Source: an uncultured Agathobacter sp.
Lineage (GTDB): Bacteria; Bacillota; Clostridia; Lachnospirales; Lachnospiraceae
DNA: 64,000 nucleotides
Direction of reading: 5' to 3'
Assembly: GCA_934359755.1 (NCBI GenBank)
Contig: CAKRLV010000001.1
Coordinates: forward strand, 151,716 to 215,715
The position numbers and the translations under genes were made by a program. The notes under the pieces were generated by a model, which ran no database searches, was not told where the DNA came from, and saw only the letters and a program-made list of their open reading frames with translations. Every line of letters starts with the position of its first letter. Position 1 is the first letter of the stretch. Shown here piece after piece: positions 52,095-61,791 of the stretch.

Positions 52095-52280
52095 TTAAGC
52101 TCTCTCTACTTTGCCTGATTTTAAACAAGAAGTACATACATATAACTTCTGTGGTACTCCGTTAACTTTGCAACTAACCTTCTTAATGTTTGATTTCCAA
52201 ACATGGTTGGATCTTCTATGAGAATGACTTACGTTGTTTCCGTAATGAACGCCTTTTTCACAAATTGCACATTTTGCCAT
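52095..52280 (-). CDS. rpmB: Large ribosomal subunit protein L28
   Basis: 61-residue 50S protein. MAKCAICEKGVHYGNNVSHSH is the usual start (first 15 residues shown by MAKCAICEKGVHYGN), and YVCTSCLKSGKVERA ends it. Cys4/Cys7 and the C-terminal CTSC pair form a likely zinc ribbon, i.e. the C+ paralogue type. Monocistronic on the - strand with a promoter, leader hairpin and terminator. Confidence 0.96.
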   Translation of the reverse strand: MAKCAICEKGVHYGNNVSHSHRRSNHVWKSNIKKVSCKVNGVPQKLYVCTSCLKSGKVERA

Positions 52281-52339
52281 GATACTGCACCTCCTTGCAT
52301 TTCATTAAGCTCGTAGTTCAAGAGCTCACAACAAGATGT

Positions 52340-52368
52340 ATTCTATCAGATATGTATACATATTGCAA
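52340..52368 (-). promoter_or_regulatory. Promoter of rpmB
   Basis: On the - strand: TTGCAA (52368-52363), a 17-base spacer and TAGAAT (52345-52340). The leader holds a small AGCTC/GAGCT hairpin before the GGAGG site. Confidence 0.78.
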
Positions 52369-52406
52369 GAAGAAAATTTAAAAAAATAATAAAATAACTA
52401 TATTAT

Positions 52407-52434
52407 TTGCTTTTTTATCAAAAATGGGTATAAT
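52407..52434 (+). promoter_or_regulatory. Promoter of the asp23-fakA-recG operon
   Basis: TTGCTT (52407-52412), a 16-base spacer and TATAAT (52429-52434). It is divergent from the rpmB promoter 40 bases away. Confidence 0.75.
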
Positions 52435-52473
52435 ATCAATAGCTACGTCACAATTTTGATGGAGGATATAAGT

Positions 52474-52833
52474 ATGAAGGGACAAATGGATACCCAATAT
52501 GGAAAAATTTTAATTGATGAAGACGTTATTTCAAAGTATGCTGGTTCAGTTGCAGTCGAATGCTTCGGTATAGTTGGAATGGCTGCTGTCAACATGAAAG
52601 ATGGACTTGTAAAGTTACTCAAAAAGGACTACTTAAATCACGGAATCAACGTTGTCATTGATGAAGACAACGAGATTATAATTGATTTTCATGTAATAGT
52701 TTCATATGGTGTTGCAATCAGCACTGTATCTGATAATCTTATCGAAACTGTTAAGTATAAGGTAGAGTCCTTTACTGGCATGAAAATAAAAAAAATCAAT
52801 ATTTACGTCGAAGGCGTACGTGTAATTGATTAA
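52474..52833 (+). CDS. Asp23/Gls24 family protein (YloU-type)
   Basis: A 119-residue member of the Asp23/Gls24 envelope-stress family, recognised by ILIDEDVISKYAGSVAVECFGIVGM and SYGVAISTVSDNLIETVKY (each longer than quoted motifs used here only as guides). No catalytic residues are known. The frame extends to TTG 52456, but ATG 52474 follows GGAGGATA correctly. Immediately upstream of fakA, the usual yloU-yloV order. Confidence 0.9.
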   Translation: MKGQMDTQYGKILIDEDVISKYAGSVAVECFGIVGMAAVNMKDGLVKLLKKDYLNHGINVVIDEDNEIIIDFHVIVSYGVAISTVSDNLIETVKYKVESFTGMKIKKINIYVEGVRVID

Positions 52834-52847
52834 GGAGGATTACTACA

Positions 52848-54521
52848 TTGGAAATCACAGTTATTAAAGCAGAGCAGTTATCTAAGATGTTCCTCGCAGG
52901 TGCGATGAATCTTGATTCCAAGAAAGATTGGATTAACGAACTTAACGTATTTCCAGTACCAGATGGAGATACAGGTACAAATATGTCTATGACAATTATG
53001 TCAGCAGCAAAAGAGGTTAATGCTCTTTCTAATCCAACTATGGCTGAGGTATCAAAGGCTATATCGTCTGGTTCACTTCGTGGAGCACGCGGTAACTCAG
53101 GAGTTATTTTATCCCAGCTTTTCAGAGGATTCTGTAAAGTAATCAAGGAATATGACGAACTTGATGTAAATATTGTATGCGAAGCATTCCAGAAAGCTGT
53201 TGAGACTGCATACAAAGCTGTTATGAAGCCTAAGGAGGGAACAATCCTTACTGTTGCCAAAGGTATGGCAGATAAGGCTCTTGAATTGGCTGATGAGACA
53301 GTTGATTTTGTATTTTTTCTCGATGAGATTATCAAGCATGGAGACTATGTGCTAAGCCAGACACCAGAGATGTTACCAGTTCTTAAGCAGGCTGGGGTTG
53401 TAGATTCAGGTGGACAGGGATTAATGCAGGTACTTAAAGGTATCAATGATGCATTACTCGGCAAAGAAGTAGATTATTCTCTTGAGGAAGCACCAGCTTC
53501 GTCGGGAATTGTACAAATTTCTGAAGAGACTGAAAAAGAAATCAAATTTGGATACTGTACAGAATTTATTATTGTTTTGAACAGACCATTGTCGAACAAA
53601 GAAGAAAGTGAATATAAATCATACCTTGAATCGATTGGTGATTCTATCGTGGTAGTTGCTGATGATGAAATTGTCAAGACTCACGTACATACCAACGATC
53701 CAGGTCTTGCTATACAGAAAGCTCTTACACATGGTTCACTTAGCAAGATCAAAATCGACAATATGCGTGAGGAACACCAGGAGAAACTCATCAAAGATGC
53801 TCAAAAGCTTGCAGACGCAAATCAGCCTAAGGAAGAGACAATAATTCCAAAGGGACCAAAGAAAGACATAGGATTTATTTCAGTTTCAATTGGTGATGGC
53901 GTCAATGAGATTTTTAAAGGATTAGGAGTTGACTATATTATCGAAGGCGGTCAGACTATGAATCCTAGCACAGACGATATGCTTAAAGCTATCGACAATG
54001 TTAATGCTGACCATATTTTTATCTTGCCAAACAATAAGAACATTGTTATGGCTGCTAATCAGGCTGCTTCATTAGTTGAAGATAAGGATATTATAGTAAT
54101 CCCTACAAAGACTATTCCTCAAGGAATCACAGCACTTGTTAACTTCATACCTGATTATACAGCTGAGGAAAATAAAGAGGCTATGACAGCTGAGATTGAG
54201 AATGTAAAGACAGGTCAGGTGACTTACGCCGTAAGAGATACTGAAATCGACGGCAAAACAATAAAGCAGGATGATTATATGGGTATTGGCGACAAATCAA
54301 TACTTTCTGTCGGCAAAGAACTAAAAGATACAACATTAGAAATGGTAGATGAGATGATAGATGATGAATCAGCAATCGTAAGTATCTATTATGGATCAGA
54401 TGCTTCTGAGGAAGATGCTTCAGAAATTGCATCAATTATTACCGAAAAGTACCCTGATCTTGAGGTTGAAATCAACAACGGTGGTCAGCCAATCTATTAT
54501 TATATAATTTCTGTAGAATAA
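52848..54521 (+). CDS. fakA: DAK2/DegV-type fatty-acid kinase-like protein (FakA/YloV)
   Basis: Family whose characterised members phosphorylate fatty acids with FakB partners. The 557 residues start with a DhaL/DAK2 ATP-binding domain (NVFPVPDGDTGTNMSMT, SSGSLRGARGNSGVILSQ). A middle domain and a C-terminal region with DYIIEGGQTMNPSTDDML follow. Start is TTG 52848, after AAGGAGGA. No fakB is in the window. The order asp23-fakA-recG is conserved in Firmicutes. Confidence 0.9.
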   Translation: MEITVIKAEQLSKMFLAGAMNLDSKKDWINELNVFPVPDGDTGTNMSMTIMSAAKEVNALSNPTMAEVSKAISSGSLRGARGNSGVILSQLFRGFCKVIKEYDELDVNIVCEAFQKAVETAYKAVMKPKEGTILTVAKGMADKALELADETVDFVFFLDEIIKHGDYVLSQTPEMLPVLKQAGVVDSGGQGLMQVLKGINDALLGKEVDYSLEEAPASSGIVQISEETEKEIKFGYCTEFIIVLNRPLSNKEESEYKSYLESIGDSIVVVADDEIVKTHVHTNDPGLAIQKALTHGSLSKIKIDNMREEHQEKLIKDAQKLADANQPKEETIIPKGPKKDIGFISVSIGDGVNEIFKGLGVDYIIEGGQTMNPSTDDMLKAIDNVNADHIFILPNNKNIVMAANQAASLVEDKDIIVIPTKTIPQGITALVNFIPDYTAEENKEAMTAEIENVKTGQVTYAVRDTEIDGKTIKQDDYMGIGDKSILSVGKELKDTTLEMVDEMIDDESAIVSIYYGSDASEEDASEIASIITEKYPDLEVEINNGGQPIYYYIISVE

Positions 54522-54532
54522 TAGGAGAAGAT

Positions 54533-56599
54533 ATGAATATTAATTCACCAATTACCGAACTAAAAGGTGTTGGGGAAAAAACTAAAGATCTTTTTGCAAA
54601 AGCAGGAGTATACACCGTAGGTGATATACTCCTTCGTTTTCCCCGAAGCTATGTCAAATATCCGGCTATCACAGATATTGATGAGCTAAAAGATATAAAC
54701 ACCGATGAAAAATATGCTATACATGCATGTATCCGAAATAAAGTAATAAACAAAAAAACAACGCGGATGTTGGTCTCATTACTGGATATAGGCGACTATG
54801 GTCACAAAATACAGTTAGTCTGGTTTAGAAGTCCGTATATTAAAAATACTATAATTCCTGGCAAACACTATATTTTTTATGGAAAAATCAGTGTACGGGG
54901 TGATAAATATTCTATGGAACAGCCAGATATATATGAGGTTGAAAAGTATTCCGCTCTTGAAGGAACTCTGCAGCCAGTCTACTCTCTTTCAAATGGCATC
55001 AAGAATACCATGATGACCAAAACAATAAGAAGTGCACTTGCATTCGATGATTTATTCGGAGATTATATTCCCAGTTCAATACGTATGGAAAATCATTATT
55101 GTGAATACAACTATGCAATAAAGCAGATTCATTTTCCCGATTCGATAGAGACTCTTATACGAGCAAGAGAGCGACTTGTATTCGACGAATTTTTTCTTTT
55201 CATAATGGGTATGCAATATCAGAAAGAGCAACAGGTAAAAGCCCCAAATAACTTTGAATTTATGAATCCCGAGTTTATCGATGATCTAATTTCAAAACTG
55301 CCATTTTCTCTTACAGATGCACAGCTTAGAACAATTAAAGAGATTCGAAGTGATATGTGCAGTGACTTTGCTATGCAAAGATTGGTCCAGGGAGATGTCG
55401 GTTCAGGAAAGACAATAATTGCCTTTCTATTGATGGCATGGTGCTCCCTTAATGGATATCAGTCTGCAATCATGGCGCCAACAGAAGTGCTCGCAACACA
55501 ACACTATGAGACGTTTACAAGCCTTGTACGCGACTTTAATCTGAATTATCAGGTGATACTTTTAACAGGCTCTATGACTGCCAAACAGAAGCGTGATGCC
55601 TATGAGAAGATGCAATTATTTCCAAACGCTATGATAATCGGTACACATGCGCTGATTCAGGAAAAAGCAATGTACGATAATCTTGCACTTGTAATAACAG
55701 ATGAGCAGCATCGTTTCGGCGTAAAGCAAAGAGACACTTTTTCGCAGAAAGGTGACAGTCCTCATATACTTGTCATGAGTGCCACACCTATTCCAAGAAC
55801 ACTTGCGATAATAATTTATGGAGATATGGATATATCTGTAATTGATGAAGTCCCAGCCAAGCGGCTTCCAATTAAAAACTGTGTAGTTAATTCGTCTTAT
55901 CGTCCAAAAGCTTATGAATTTATGCAAAATGAAATAAATAATGGTCATCAGGTATACATAATATGTCCATTGGTAGAAGAAACCGAAAATTTAGAAGGCG
56001 AGAATGTTGTTGATTATGCCAAAAAATTAAGAGAAATGCTTCCCGAAGATATAAAACTTGGAGTTTTACATGGCAAAATGAAAAATTCTCTAAAAAATGA
56101 AGTTATGGAAGCTTTTGCCGCTAATAAAATTCAGATTCTAATTTCAACAACCGTCGTAGAAGTAGGAGTTAATGTTCCAAATGCAACTGTAATGATGATT
56201 GAAAATGCGGATAGATTCGGACTTGCCCAGCTGCATCAGCTAAGAGGCCGTGTAGGAAGAGGAGATGCACAATCATATTGCATAATGATTAATACTTCGC
56301 ATTCGAAGACTGCTCAGAAGCGTCTTGATATACTAAACAAATCAAATGACGGATTTTTTATTGCAAGTGAAGATTTAAAATTAAGAGGACCTGGAGACTT
56401 TTTTGGCATCCGTCAAAGTGGAGATTTGGCATTTCAGCTAGGTGACATCTATCAGGATGCTTCCATACTGCAAAAAGCAGCTGACAGTGTAAAAGAAATT
56501 CTATCAGAAGACCCTGACCTTGAATCCGAACAACACAAAATTTTAAAGCATCATATGGATAGATTTATGGAAAATCAGCTCAAAAAAATGAATCTATAG
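54533..56599 (+). CDS. recG: ATP-dependent DNA helicase RecG
   Basis: Remodels stalled replication forks and branched DNA. The 688 residues have an N-terminal wedge domain with INSPITELKGVGEKTKDLF, helicase motif I QGDVGSGKT (Lys293), the DEQH box VITDEQHRFGV, MSATPIPRTLA, and the C-terminal TRG motif region QLHQLRGRVGRGDAQSYC. It ends the asp23-fakA-recG operon at a bidirectional terminator. Confidence 0.97.
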   Translation: MNINSPITELKGVGEKTKDLFAKAGVYTVGDILLRFPRSYVKYPAITDIDELKDINTDEKYAIHACIRNKVINKKTTRMLVSLLDIGDYGHKIQLVWFRSPYIKNTIIPGKHYIFYGKISVRGDKYSMEQPDIYEVEKYSALEGTLQPVYSLSNGIKNTMMTKTIRSALAFDDLFGDYIPSSIRMENHYCEYNYAIKQIHFPDSIETLIRARERLVFDEFFLFIMGMQYQKEQQVKAPNNFEFMNPEFIDDLISKLPFSLTDAQLRTIKEIRSDMCSDFAMQRLVQGDVGSGKTIIAFLLMAWCSLNGYQSAIMAPTEVLATQHYETFTSLVRDFNLNYQVILLTGSMTAKQKRDAYEKMQLFPNAMIIGTHALIQEKAMYDNLALVITDEQHRFGVKQRDTFSQKGDSPHILVMSATPIPRTLAIIIYGDMDISVIDEVPAKRLPIKNCVVNSSYRPKAYEFMQNEINNGHQVYIICPLVEETENLEGENVVDYAKKLREMLPEDIKLGVLHGKMKNSLKNEVMEAFAANKIQILISTTVVEVGVNVPNATVMMIENADRFGLAQLHQLRGRVGRGDAQSYCIMINTSHSKTAQKRLDILNKSNDGFFIASEDLKLRGPGDFFGIRQSGDLAFQLGDIYQDASILQKAADSVKEILSEDPDLESEQHKILKHHMDRFMENQLKKMNL

Positions 56600-56606
56600 G
56601 CATCAA

Positions 56607-56640
56607 AAAGCCGAAGGATATATAACTGCCTTCGGCTTTA
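56607..56640. terminator. Bidirectional terminator between recG and rqcH
   Basis: AAAGCCGAAGG pairs with CCTTCGGCTTT around ATATATAACTG, with A and T tracts on the two sides. Confidence 0.88.
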
Positions 56641-56656
56641 CTATTTCAGAATCGAA

Positions 56657-58402
56657 CTAATCACTGACAAGCTTTAATTTAGATATATCAGGACTTATTG
56701 TTAGTGAATAATTGGTATAATATACAACAAATCCAGGAGCACTTCCATTTGGTTTCTTTACATTTTTCTTCTGCAAATAATCGACTTCTACCTTATCATT
56801 TTCTCTGCCTTTAGAATAATAAGCTGCTAACTGGCCCGCCTCCTCAAACACACGATCTGGAAGTTCTTCATTATTAGATTTAACCACAACATGTGAACCT
56901 GGCATTCCTTTAGCATGAAACCACCAGTCATTGCCTGTTGCAAATTTAAATGTTAATTCTTCATTCTGATAATTATTCTTTCCAACATATATATCATAGC
57001 CATCACTTGAAATATAGTGGAATGGTTTGCTTTGAATTTTAACTTTTTTGCCACCTCTTGATTTCTTAATATATCCACATTCTATAAGTTCTTCCTTAAT
57101 CTGGACTAAATCATCAGCTGTAAGGGCAATATCAAGAGAGTTCTGTATAGATTCCAGGTGATCTATAACCGCTTTTGTCTCATTGATAAGTTCAACAGAT
57201 GCCTCAGACGTTCTCTTAAGCTTGCCATATTTATCAAAATATTTCTTTGCATTATCAGCCGCAGAAATTGTAGGATCAAGCGGTATTTTAATTATTTTAT
57301 TATCATCATAATAGTTTGGTGCCTCTAAAAATTTTGCATCATCAGCAAGATTGTAACCATATACATTTATCAATTCACCGTATAGCTTAAATTTATCTTT
57401 TTTCTCCGAATCCTTAAGTTGTTTTTGGAGTATTGAATACTTCTTGGTATTACGTTCAAGCAGAGTTGATACTATTTTTCTCAAATCAACTGATTTTTGT
57501 CTGATTCTTGAGTATATATTTTTCTCAGAATAGTAGTTTGAAAGCACTTCTGAAATAGAATTATAGAAAGATATTTCATAATCCGCAAACTGTTTCAGCT
57601 CAAACGCTGCAAAATCTACAGGTACACCATTATTTCTGATTATAGCAGGTGTAAATTCGCACTTAGATACGCTTTCCATTATCCAGATAAAATTATTTGC
57701 AAGGTGAAGTAATTCATCCGAAGATATTGATGCAACCGGCATATCTCCATCTATAGAAGCTCTATAACATATTTCACTTGCAATAACAGGACTTATTCCA
57801 ACAAATGACATATAGATTGCTTTTGTTGCAGAATACGGTTTATCTTTTATAATTTCCATAAATTGTGCTGCATCTACATTTAATGGATTAAATTTCTGTC
57901 CCTGTGTCTCTGGTATAAAATATTCTTTTCCTGGCAAAACCTCACGTACAGAACTGACCGAACCAGGAACTCTTTTTATGCTGTCTATAATAATTCCGTC
58001 ATCAGAACAGAAGATAATATTAGAATATTTTCCCATTAATTCAACTATAAGAATTTTGTGGCACAAATCACCCATTTCATTTAAGTGTTCAATTTCAAAA
58101 TTGATAATTCTTTCCATGTGCGGCTGATATATTTTCGTGATTCTGCCATTCGCAATATGCTTACGTAACACCATACAAAAAGTAGGTGCCTGCAGCGGAC
58201 TTTTTTTATTTTCATCTGTAATATATACAAACGGAAGAGAAGCGTTTGCTGAAATAGACAATCTATATGAACCATTACTGCCTTTACATGTGAGCAGTAG
58301 TTCATCATTTTCAGGCTGTGCAATCTTGCTTATTTTGCTGTTTAAGACTGTTTGGTTTAATTCATGTACAAGATTGGATATAACAATTCCATCTAAAGCC
58401 AT
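56657..58402 (-). CDS. rqcH: NFACT/Rqc2-family protein RqcH (FbpA-like)
   Basis: Ribosome-quality-control factor that adds Ala tails to nascent chains on stalled 50S subunits; also annotated as fibronectin-binding. The 581 residues contain the NFACT-N domain (MALDGIVISNLVHEL start, KISKIAQPENDELLL), a coiled coil, and the NFACT-R domain with KFATGNDWWFHAKGMPGSH and VDYLQKKNVKKPNGSAPGFV. A GGAGG site precedes the ATG. It is convergent with recG and divergent from yicC. Confidence 0.92.
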   Translation of the reverse strand: MALDGIVISNLVHELNQTVLNSKISKIAQPENDELLLTCKGSNGSYRLSISANASLPFVYITDENKKSPLQAPTFCMVLRKHIANGRITKIYQPHMERIINFEIEHLNEMGDLCHKILIVELMGKYSNIIFCSDDGIIIDSIKRVPGSVSSVREVLPGKEYFIPETQGQKFNPLNVDAAQFMEIIKDKPYSATKAIYMSFVGISPVIASEICYRASIDGDMPVASISSDELLHLANNFIWIMESVSKCEFTPAIIRNNGVPVDFAAFELKQFADYEISFYNSISEVLSNYYSEKNIYSRIRQKSVDLRKIVSTLLERNTKKYSILQKQLKDSEKKDKFKLYGELINVYGYNLADDAKFLEAPNYYDDNKIIKIPLDPTISAADNAKKYFDKYGKLKRTSEASVELINETKAVIDHLESIQNSLDIALTADDLVQIKEELIECGYIKKSRGGKKVKIQSKPFHYISSDGYDIYVGKNNYQNEELTFKFATGNDWWFHAKGMPGSHVVVKSNNEELPDRVFEEAGQLAAYYSKGRENDKVEVDYLQKKNVKKPNGSAPGFVVYYTNYSLTISPDISKLKLVSD

Positions 58403-58518
58403 ATATATTCCTCCAAATTCTAAAATAAATACTTATGTATTCCTATGATTAAAGGCTCAAAAAGCATCATCTCATTTCTATGTATTATAAATGAATCAAG
58501 ATAAATTGCCAAGAATAT

Positions 58519-58547
58519 TTGACGAATTAAAGAGGTAGTAATATAAT
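58519..58547 (+). promoter_or_regulatory. Strong promoter of the yicC-gmk-rpoZ operon
   Basis: TTGACG (58519-58524), a 17-base spacer and TATAAT (58542-58547). The expected start is near 58554. Confidence 0.87.
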
Positions 58548-58557
58548 AATTTTATCT

Positions 58558-58588
58558 ATGCATGCAGTATGTATTTGAGGACATGCAT
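58558..58588 (+). promoter_or_regulatory. Leader hairpin upstream of yicC
   Basis: ATGCATG (58558-58564) pairs with CATGCAT (58582-58588) around a 17-base loop near the transcript 5' end. No T run follows; it may be a stabiliser. Confidence 0.45.
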
Positions 58589-58618
58589 GATATCTATTTT
58601 TTTGAAAGAAGGTAAATC

Positions 58619-59497
58619 ATGATAAAAAGTATGACAGGATTTGGACGCTGTGAGTTTGCTGATGAAAAACGCAAATTTACTGCTGAAATCAAATCTGTAA
58701 ACCACAGATACTTGGACGTCAGCATCAAAATGCCGAAAAAACTTAATTTCTTTGAAAGTTCAATAAGAAACTTACTCAAAGAATACATAGAACGAGGCAA
58801 AGTTGATGTATATATTACATATGAGGATTATACAGATGATAATTTTACTCTTAAATATAATTCCTCATTAGCTGGTGAATATTTAAAGCATCTTCAGCAG
58901 ATGTCAGATGAATTCGGAATTGAAAATGATATTCATACCAGTGGACTTTCGAGATATCCAGAAGTATTTGTCATGGAGGAACAATCCATAGATGAGGAGA
59001 AACTTTGGATATGCCTAGAGAAGGTTCTACGTAGTGCATGTGAACAATTTGTCGATTCAAGAATAAAAGAAGGTGAAAATCTTAAAATTGACCTTTGCAC
59101 AAAACTCGATAATATGTTAGGATATGTTGACTTTATTGAAGAGCGATATCCAGCTATCATGACTGAATATAGGGCAAAGCTCGAAGAAAAGGTGCATGAA
59201 TTGCTTGGCGATAAGCAAATTGATGACGCAAGAATAGCACAGGAAGTAGTTGTTTTTGCTGACAAAATCTGTGTGGATGAAGAGACTGTACGTCTTAGAA
59301 GTCATATCACATCCACCAGGGATACTCTTGAAAAGGGAGGCAGTATTGGTAGAAAGCTTGATTTTATCGCACAGGAGATGAATCGAGAAGCTAATACAAT
59401 ACTTTCAAAAGCAAATGACCTTATGATATCTGACGCTGGCATTAACCTCAAGACTGATATCGAAAAGGTCAGGGAACAGATACAGAATATTGAGTAA
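58619..59497 (+). CDS. yicC: YicC-family endoribonuclease
   Basis: Member of the YicC/YloC family, described as an endoribonuclease. The 292 residues begin MIKSMTGFGRCEF, the N-terminal signature, then EIKSVNHRYLDVSIKMP. They end with the DUF1732 core SIGRKLDFIAQEMNREANT and SKANDLMISDAGINLKT. It is followed 15 bases later by gmk. In Bacillus a remA gene sits between; here it is absent. Confidence 0.93.
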   Translation: MIKSMTGFGRCEFADEKRKFTAEIKSVNHRYLDVSIKMPKKLNFFESSIRNLLKEYIERGKVDVYITYEDYTDDNFTLKYNSSLAGEYLKHLQQMSDEFGIENDIHTSGLSRYPEVFVMEEQSIDEEKLWICLEKVLRSACEQFVDSRIKEGENLKIDLCTKLDNMLGYVDFIEERYPAIMTEYRAKLEEKVHELLGDKQIDDARIAQEVVVFADKICVDEETVRLRSHITSTRDTLEKGGSIGRKLDFIAQEMNREANTILSKANDLMISDAGINLKTDIEKVREQIQNIE

Positions 59498-59512
59498 TTA
59501 CAAGGAGTACAG

Positions 59513-60175
59513 ATGAACAATAAAGGAATACTTGTTGTTGTTTCAGGCTTTTCCGGTGCAGGAAAAGGCACTATAATGAAACAGTTGATGAATAAACATG
59601 GACAAAACTACGCATTATCAATCTCAGCTACTACAAGAAATCCAAGACCTGGCGAAGAACATGGTCGCGAATATTTTTTCTTAAGTGTTGAAGAATTTCA
59701 AAAAATGATTGATAGTGATGAATTAGTTGAATATGCTAAATATGTTGACAACTATTATGGCACCCCTCGCAAATATGTTGAAGAGCAGCTTGAAGCTGGA
59801 AAAAATGTCATACTCGAGATTGAGATTCAGGGTGCTCTCAAAATAAAGCAAAAGTTCCCGGACACATTATTAGCATTTGTTACAGCACCTAATGCTGAAG
59901 AATTGAAGAACCGGCTCATAGGTCGTGGAACAGAGACAGCAGATGTCATTGCATCAAGACTTAGCCGTGCATATGAGGAATCTTTAGGTGTTGAGAACTA
60001 TGATTACTTAATTGTCAATGACGATTTAGATAATTGTGTAGAACTTGTAAATGACATAATTACAGCTGAAAAGGAAAATAAGGCTTCTGATTATGACAAT
60101 TATCGGATCTCATCCAATATAGAATTTATTAAAAATATGCGAAATGAGCTTTTAAGCTTTTCGAAAGGAGAATAA
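59513..60175 (+). CDS. gmk: Guanylate kinase
   Basis: Phosphorylates GMP/dGMP. The 220 residues show P-loop VSGFSGAGKGTIMKQL, SATTRNPRPGEEHGREYFF, the GMP-binding EYAKYVDNYYGTPR block, and IVNDDLDNCVELV near the end. Spaced 2 bases before rpoZ. Confidence 0.96.
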   Translation: MNNKGILVVVSGFSGAGKGTIMKQLMNKHGQNYALSISATTRNPRPGEEHGREYFFLSVEEFQKMIDSDELVEYAKYVDNYYGTPRKYVEEQLEAGKNVILEIEIQGALKIKQKFPDTLLAFVTAPNAEELKNRLIGRGTETADVIASRLSRAYEESLGVENYDYLIVNDDLDNCVELVNDIITAEKENKASDYDNYRISSNIEFIKNMRNELLSFSKGE

Positions 60176-60176
60176 T

Positions 60177-60416
60177 ATGATACATCCATCTTATGTTGAA
60201 TTAATGAAAGTAGTAAATGACGGAGTTGAAATCGGAGAGGAGCCAGTAGTAAACAGTAGATATTCTATTGTACTTGCTACAGCCAAGAGAGCCCGTCAGC
60301 TTATCGACGGTGCTGAACCTTTTGTTGATCATCCAAAATGCAATAAACCATTATCAATTGCAGTAGAAGAATTATATAATGGTGATGTTAAAATAGTAAC
60401 TGACGACGAAGAGTAG
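60177..60416 (+). CDS. rpoZ: RNA polymerase omega subunit
   Basis: Small subunit that stabilises beta' in RNA polymerase. The 79 residues include SRYSIVLATAKRARQLI and KPLSIAVEELYNGDVKI, the standard omega signature. The start follows AAAGGAG at the gmk end; a terminator follows. Confidence 0.93.
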   Translation: MIHPSYVELMKVVNDGVEIGEEPVVNSRYSIVLATAKRARQLIDGAEPFVDHPKCNKPLSIAVEELYNGDVKIVTDDEE

Positions 60417-60420
60417 TACG

Positions 60421-60455
60421 AAAAGGAATGACATACTTTTAGTCATTCCTTTTTT
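60421..60455 (+). terminator. Intrinsic terminator after rpoZ
   Basis: AAAAGGAATGAC pairs with GTCATTCCTTTT around ATACTTTTA, then TT. Transcription of rimO must then come from read-through or a promoter I could not see. Confidence 0.88.
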
Positions 60456-60468
60456 ATGGAATGTGTAT

Positions 60469-61791
60469 ATGAAATTATTATTTATATCATTAGGTTGTGA
60501 TAAGAACCTTGTAGATTCAGAATTCATGATTGGAAAGCTTACAGAGAACGGCATCCAGTTAACAGATGATGAGAACGAGGCAGACATCATAATCATAAAC
60601 AGTTGTTGCTTTATCAATGATGCCAAAGAAGAAAGTATCAATACAATCCTTGAGATGGCTGAATACAAAAAGGCCGGTACATGTAAGTCACTTATCGTAA
60701 CAGGATGTCTTGCTCAACGATATCAGGATGAAATTATTCAGGAAATACCAGAAGTAGATGCTATACTTGGAACTAATTCATATGATGATATATTCAATGC
60801 TGTCAAAGAGACATTAAAAAATAAGACTTATAAGAATCTTCATACTTTAGAAGGACTTCCAAAACTTGATTCTCACAGAGTGCTTACTACTGGTGGTCAT
60901 TTTGCTTACTTAAAAATATCAGAAGGCTGCAATAAAAACTGTACTTATTGTGTTATCCCTTCGATAAGAGGCCGGTACAGAAGCGTTCCTATGGAAGAAC
61001 TTGTATCCCAGGCAAAAGAGCTTGTATCAAATGGTGTAAAAGAACTTATTCTTGTTGCACAGGAGACAACTCTTTATGGCATTGATATTTATGGTGAAAA
61101 ATCCCTTCACCGTCTTTTGGATGAATTAAATAAAATAAATGGGCTTTTCTGGATTCGTATAATGTACTGTTATCCTGAAGAAATTTACGAAGAATTAATT
61201 GATTCAATGATCCGGAATGAGAAAGTCTGTCATTATCTTGATATGCCTATCCAGCATTGCAATGATGAGATATTAAGAAGAATGGGACGAAAAACTGACA
61301 AAGCTGATATAGAGCGCATAGTAGCTCATCTTCGTAAGCGAATACCAGATATAACACTTAGAACCACTCTTATCTGTGGTTTTCCTGGTGAAACAGAGCA
61401 AATGCACGAAGAACTTATGCAGTTTGTAAATGATATGGAATTTGACCGTCTTGGCGCATTTACCTACTCTCCAGAAGAAGGAACAAAAGCTGCCACATTC
61501 ACCGATCAGATTGACGAATCTGTTAAGGAAGACTGGCAGGCAGACGTAATGGAATTGCAGGAGGAAGTTATTTTCGACAAAAACGAAACCTTAAAAGGAA
61601 CAGAACTTTTTGCATTCATTGAAGGAAAGGTAGCAGATGAGAACGCCTATGTCGGAAGAACCTACAGAGATGCTCCGAATATAGACGGATACGTCTTTAT
61701 AAATACGGACGAAGAGCTCATGTCCGGTGATATCGTAAAGGTGCGCATAACAGGCGCATACGAATATGATTTAATAGGAGAGATAATATGA
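60469..61791 (+). CDS. rimO: Ribosomal protein S12 methylthiotransferase RimO
   Basis: Radical-SAM enzyme that beta-methylthiolates an Asp of S12. The 440 residues have the UPF0004 Cys residues (SLGCDKNLVDSEFM, NSCCFINDAKEES, TGCLAQRY), the radical-SAM CxxxCxxC in EGCNKNCTYCVIPSIRGRYR and a TRAM domain. GTG 60463 is also possible, but ATG 60469 gives the usual N-terminus. The ribosome-binding site is weak (ATGGAATG), only 13 bases past the rpoZ terminator. Confidence 0.94.
   Translation: MKLLFISLGCDKNLVDSEFMIGKLTENGIQLTDDENEADIIIINSCCFINDAKEESINTILEMAEYKKAGTCKSLIVTGCLAQRYQDEIIQEIPEVDAILGTNSYDDIFNAVKETLKNKTYKNLHTLEGLPKLDSHRVLTTGGHFAYLKISEGCNKNCTYCVIPSIRGRYRSVPMEELVSQAKELVSNGVKELILVAQETTLYGIDIYGEKSLHRLLDELNKINGLFWIRIMYCYPEEIYEELIDSMIRNEKVCHYLDMPIQHCNDEILRRMGRKTDKADIERIVAHLRKRIPDITLRTTLICGFPGETEQMHEELMQFVNDMEFDRLGAFTYSPEEGTKAATFTDQIDESVKEDWQADVMELQEEVIFDKNETLKGTELFAFIEGKVADENAYVGRTYRDAPNIDGYVFINTDEELMSGDIVKVRITGAYEYDLIGEII

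Noticed and set aside
52796..53335. 179-residue antisense ORF in fakA
   Set aside because: Antisense shadow with no promoter and no family.
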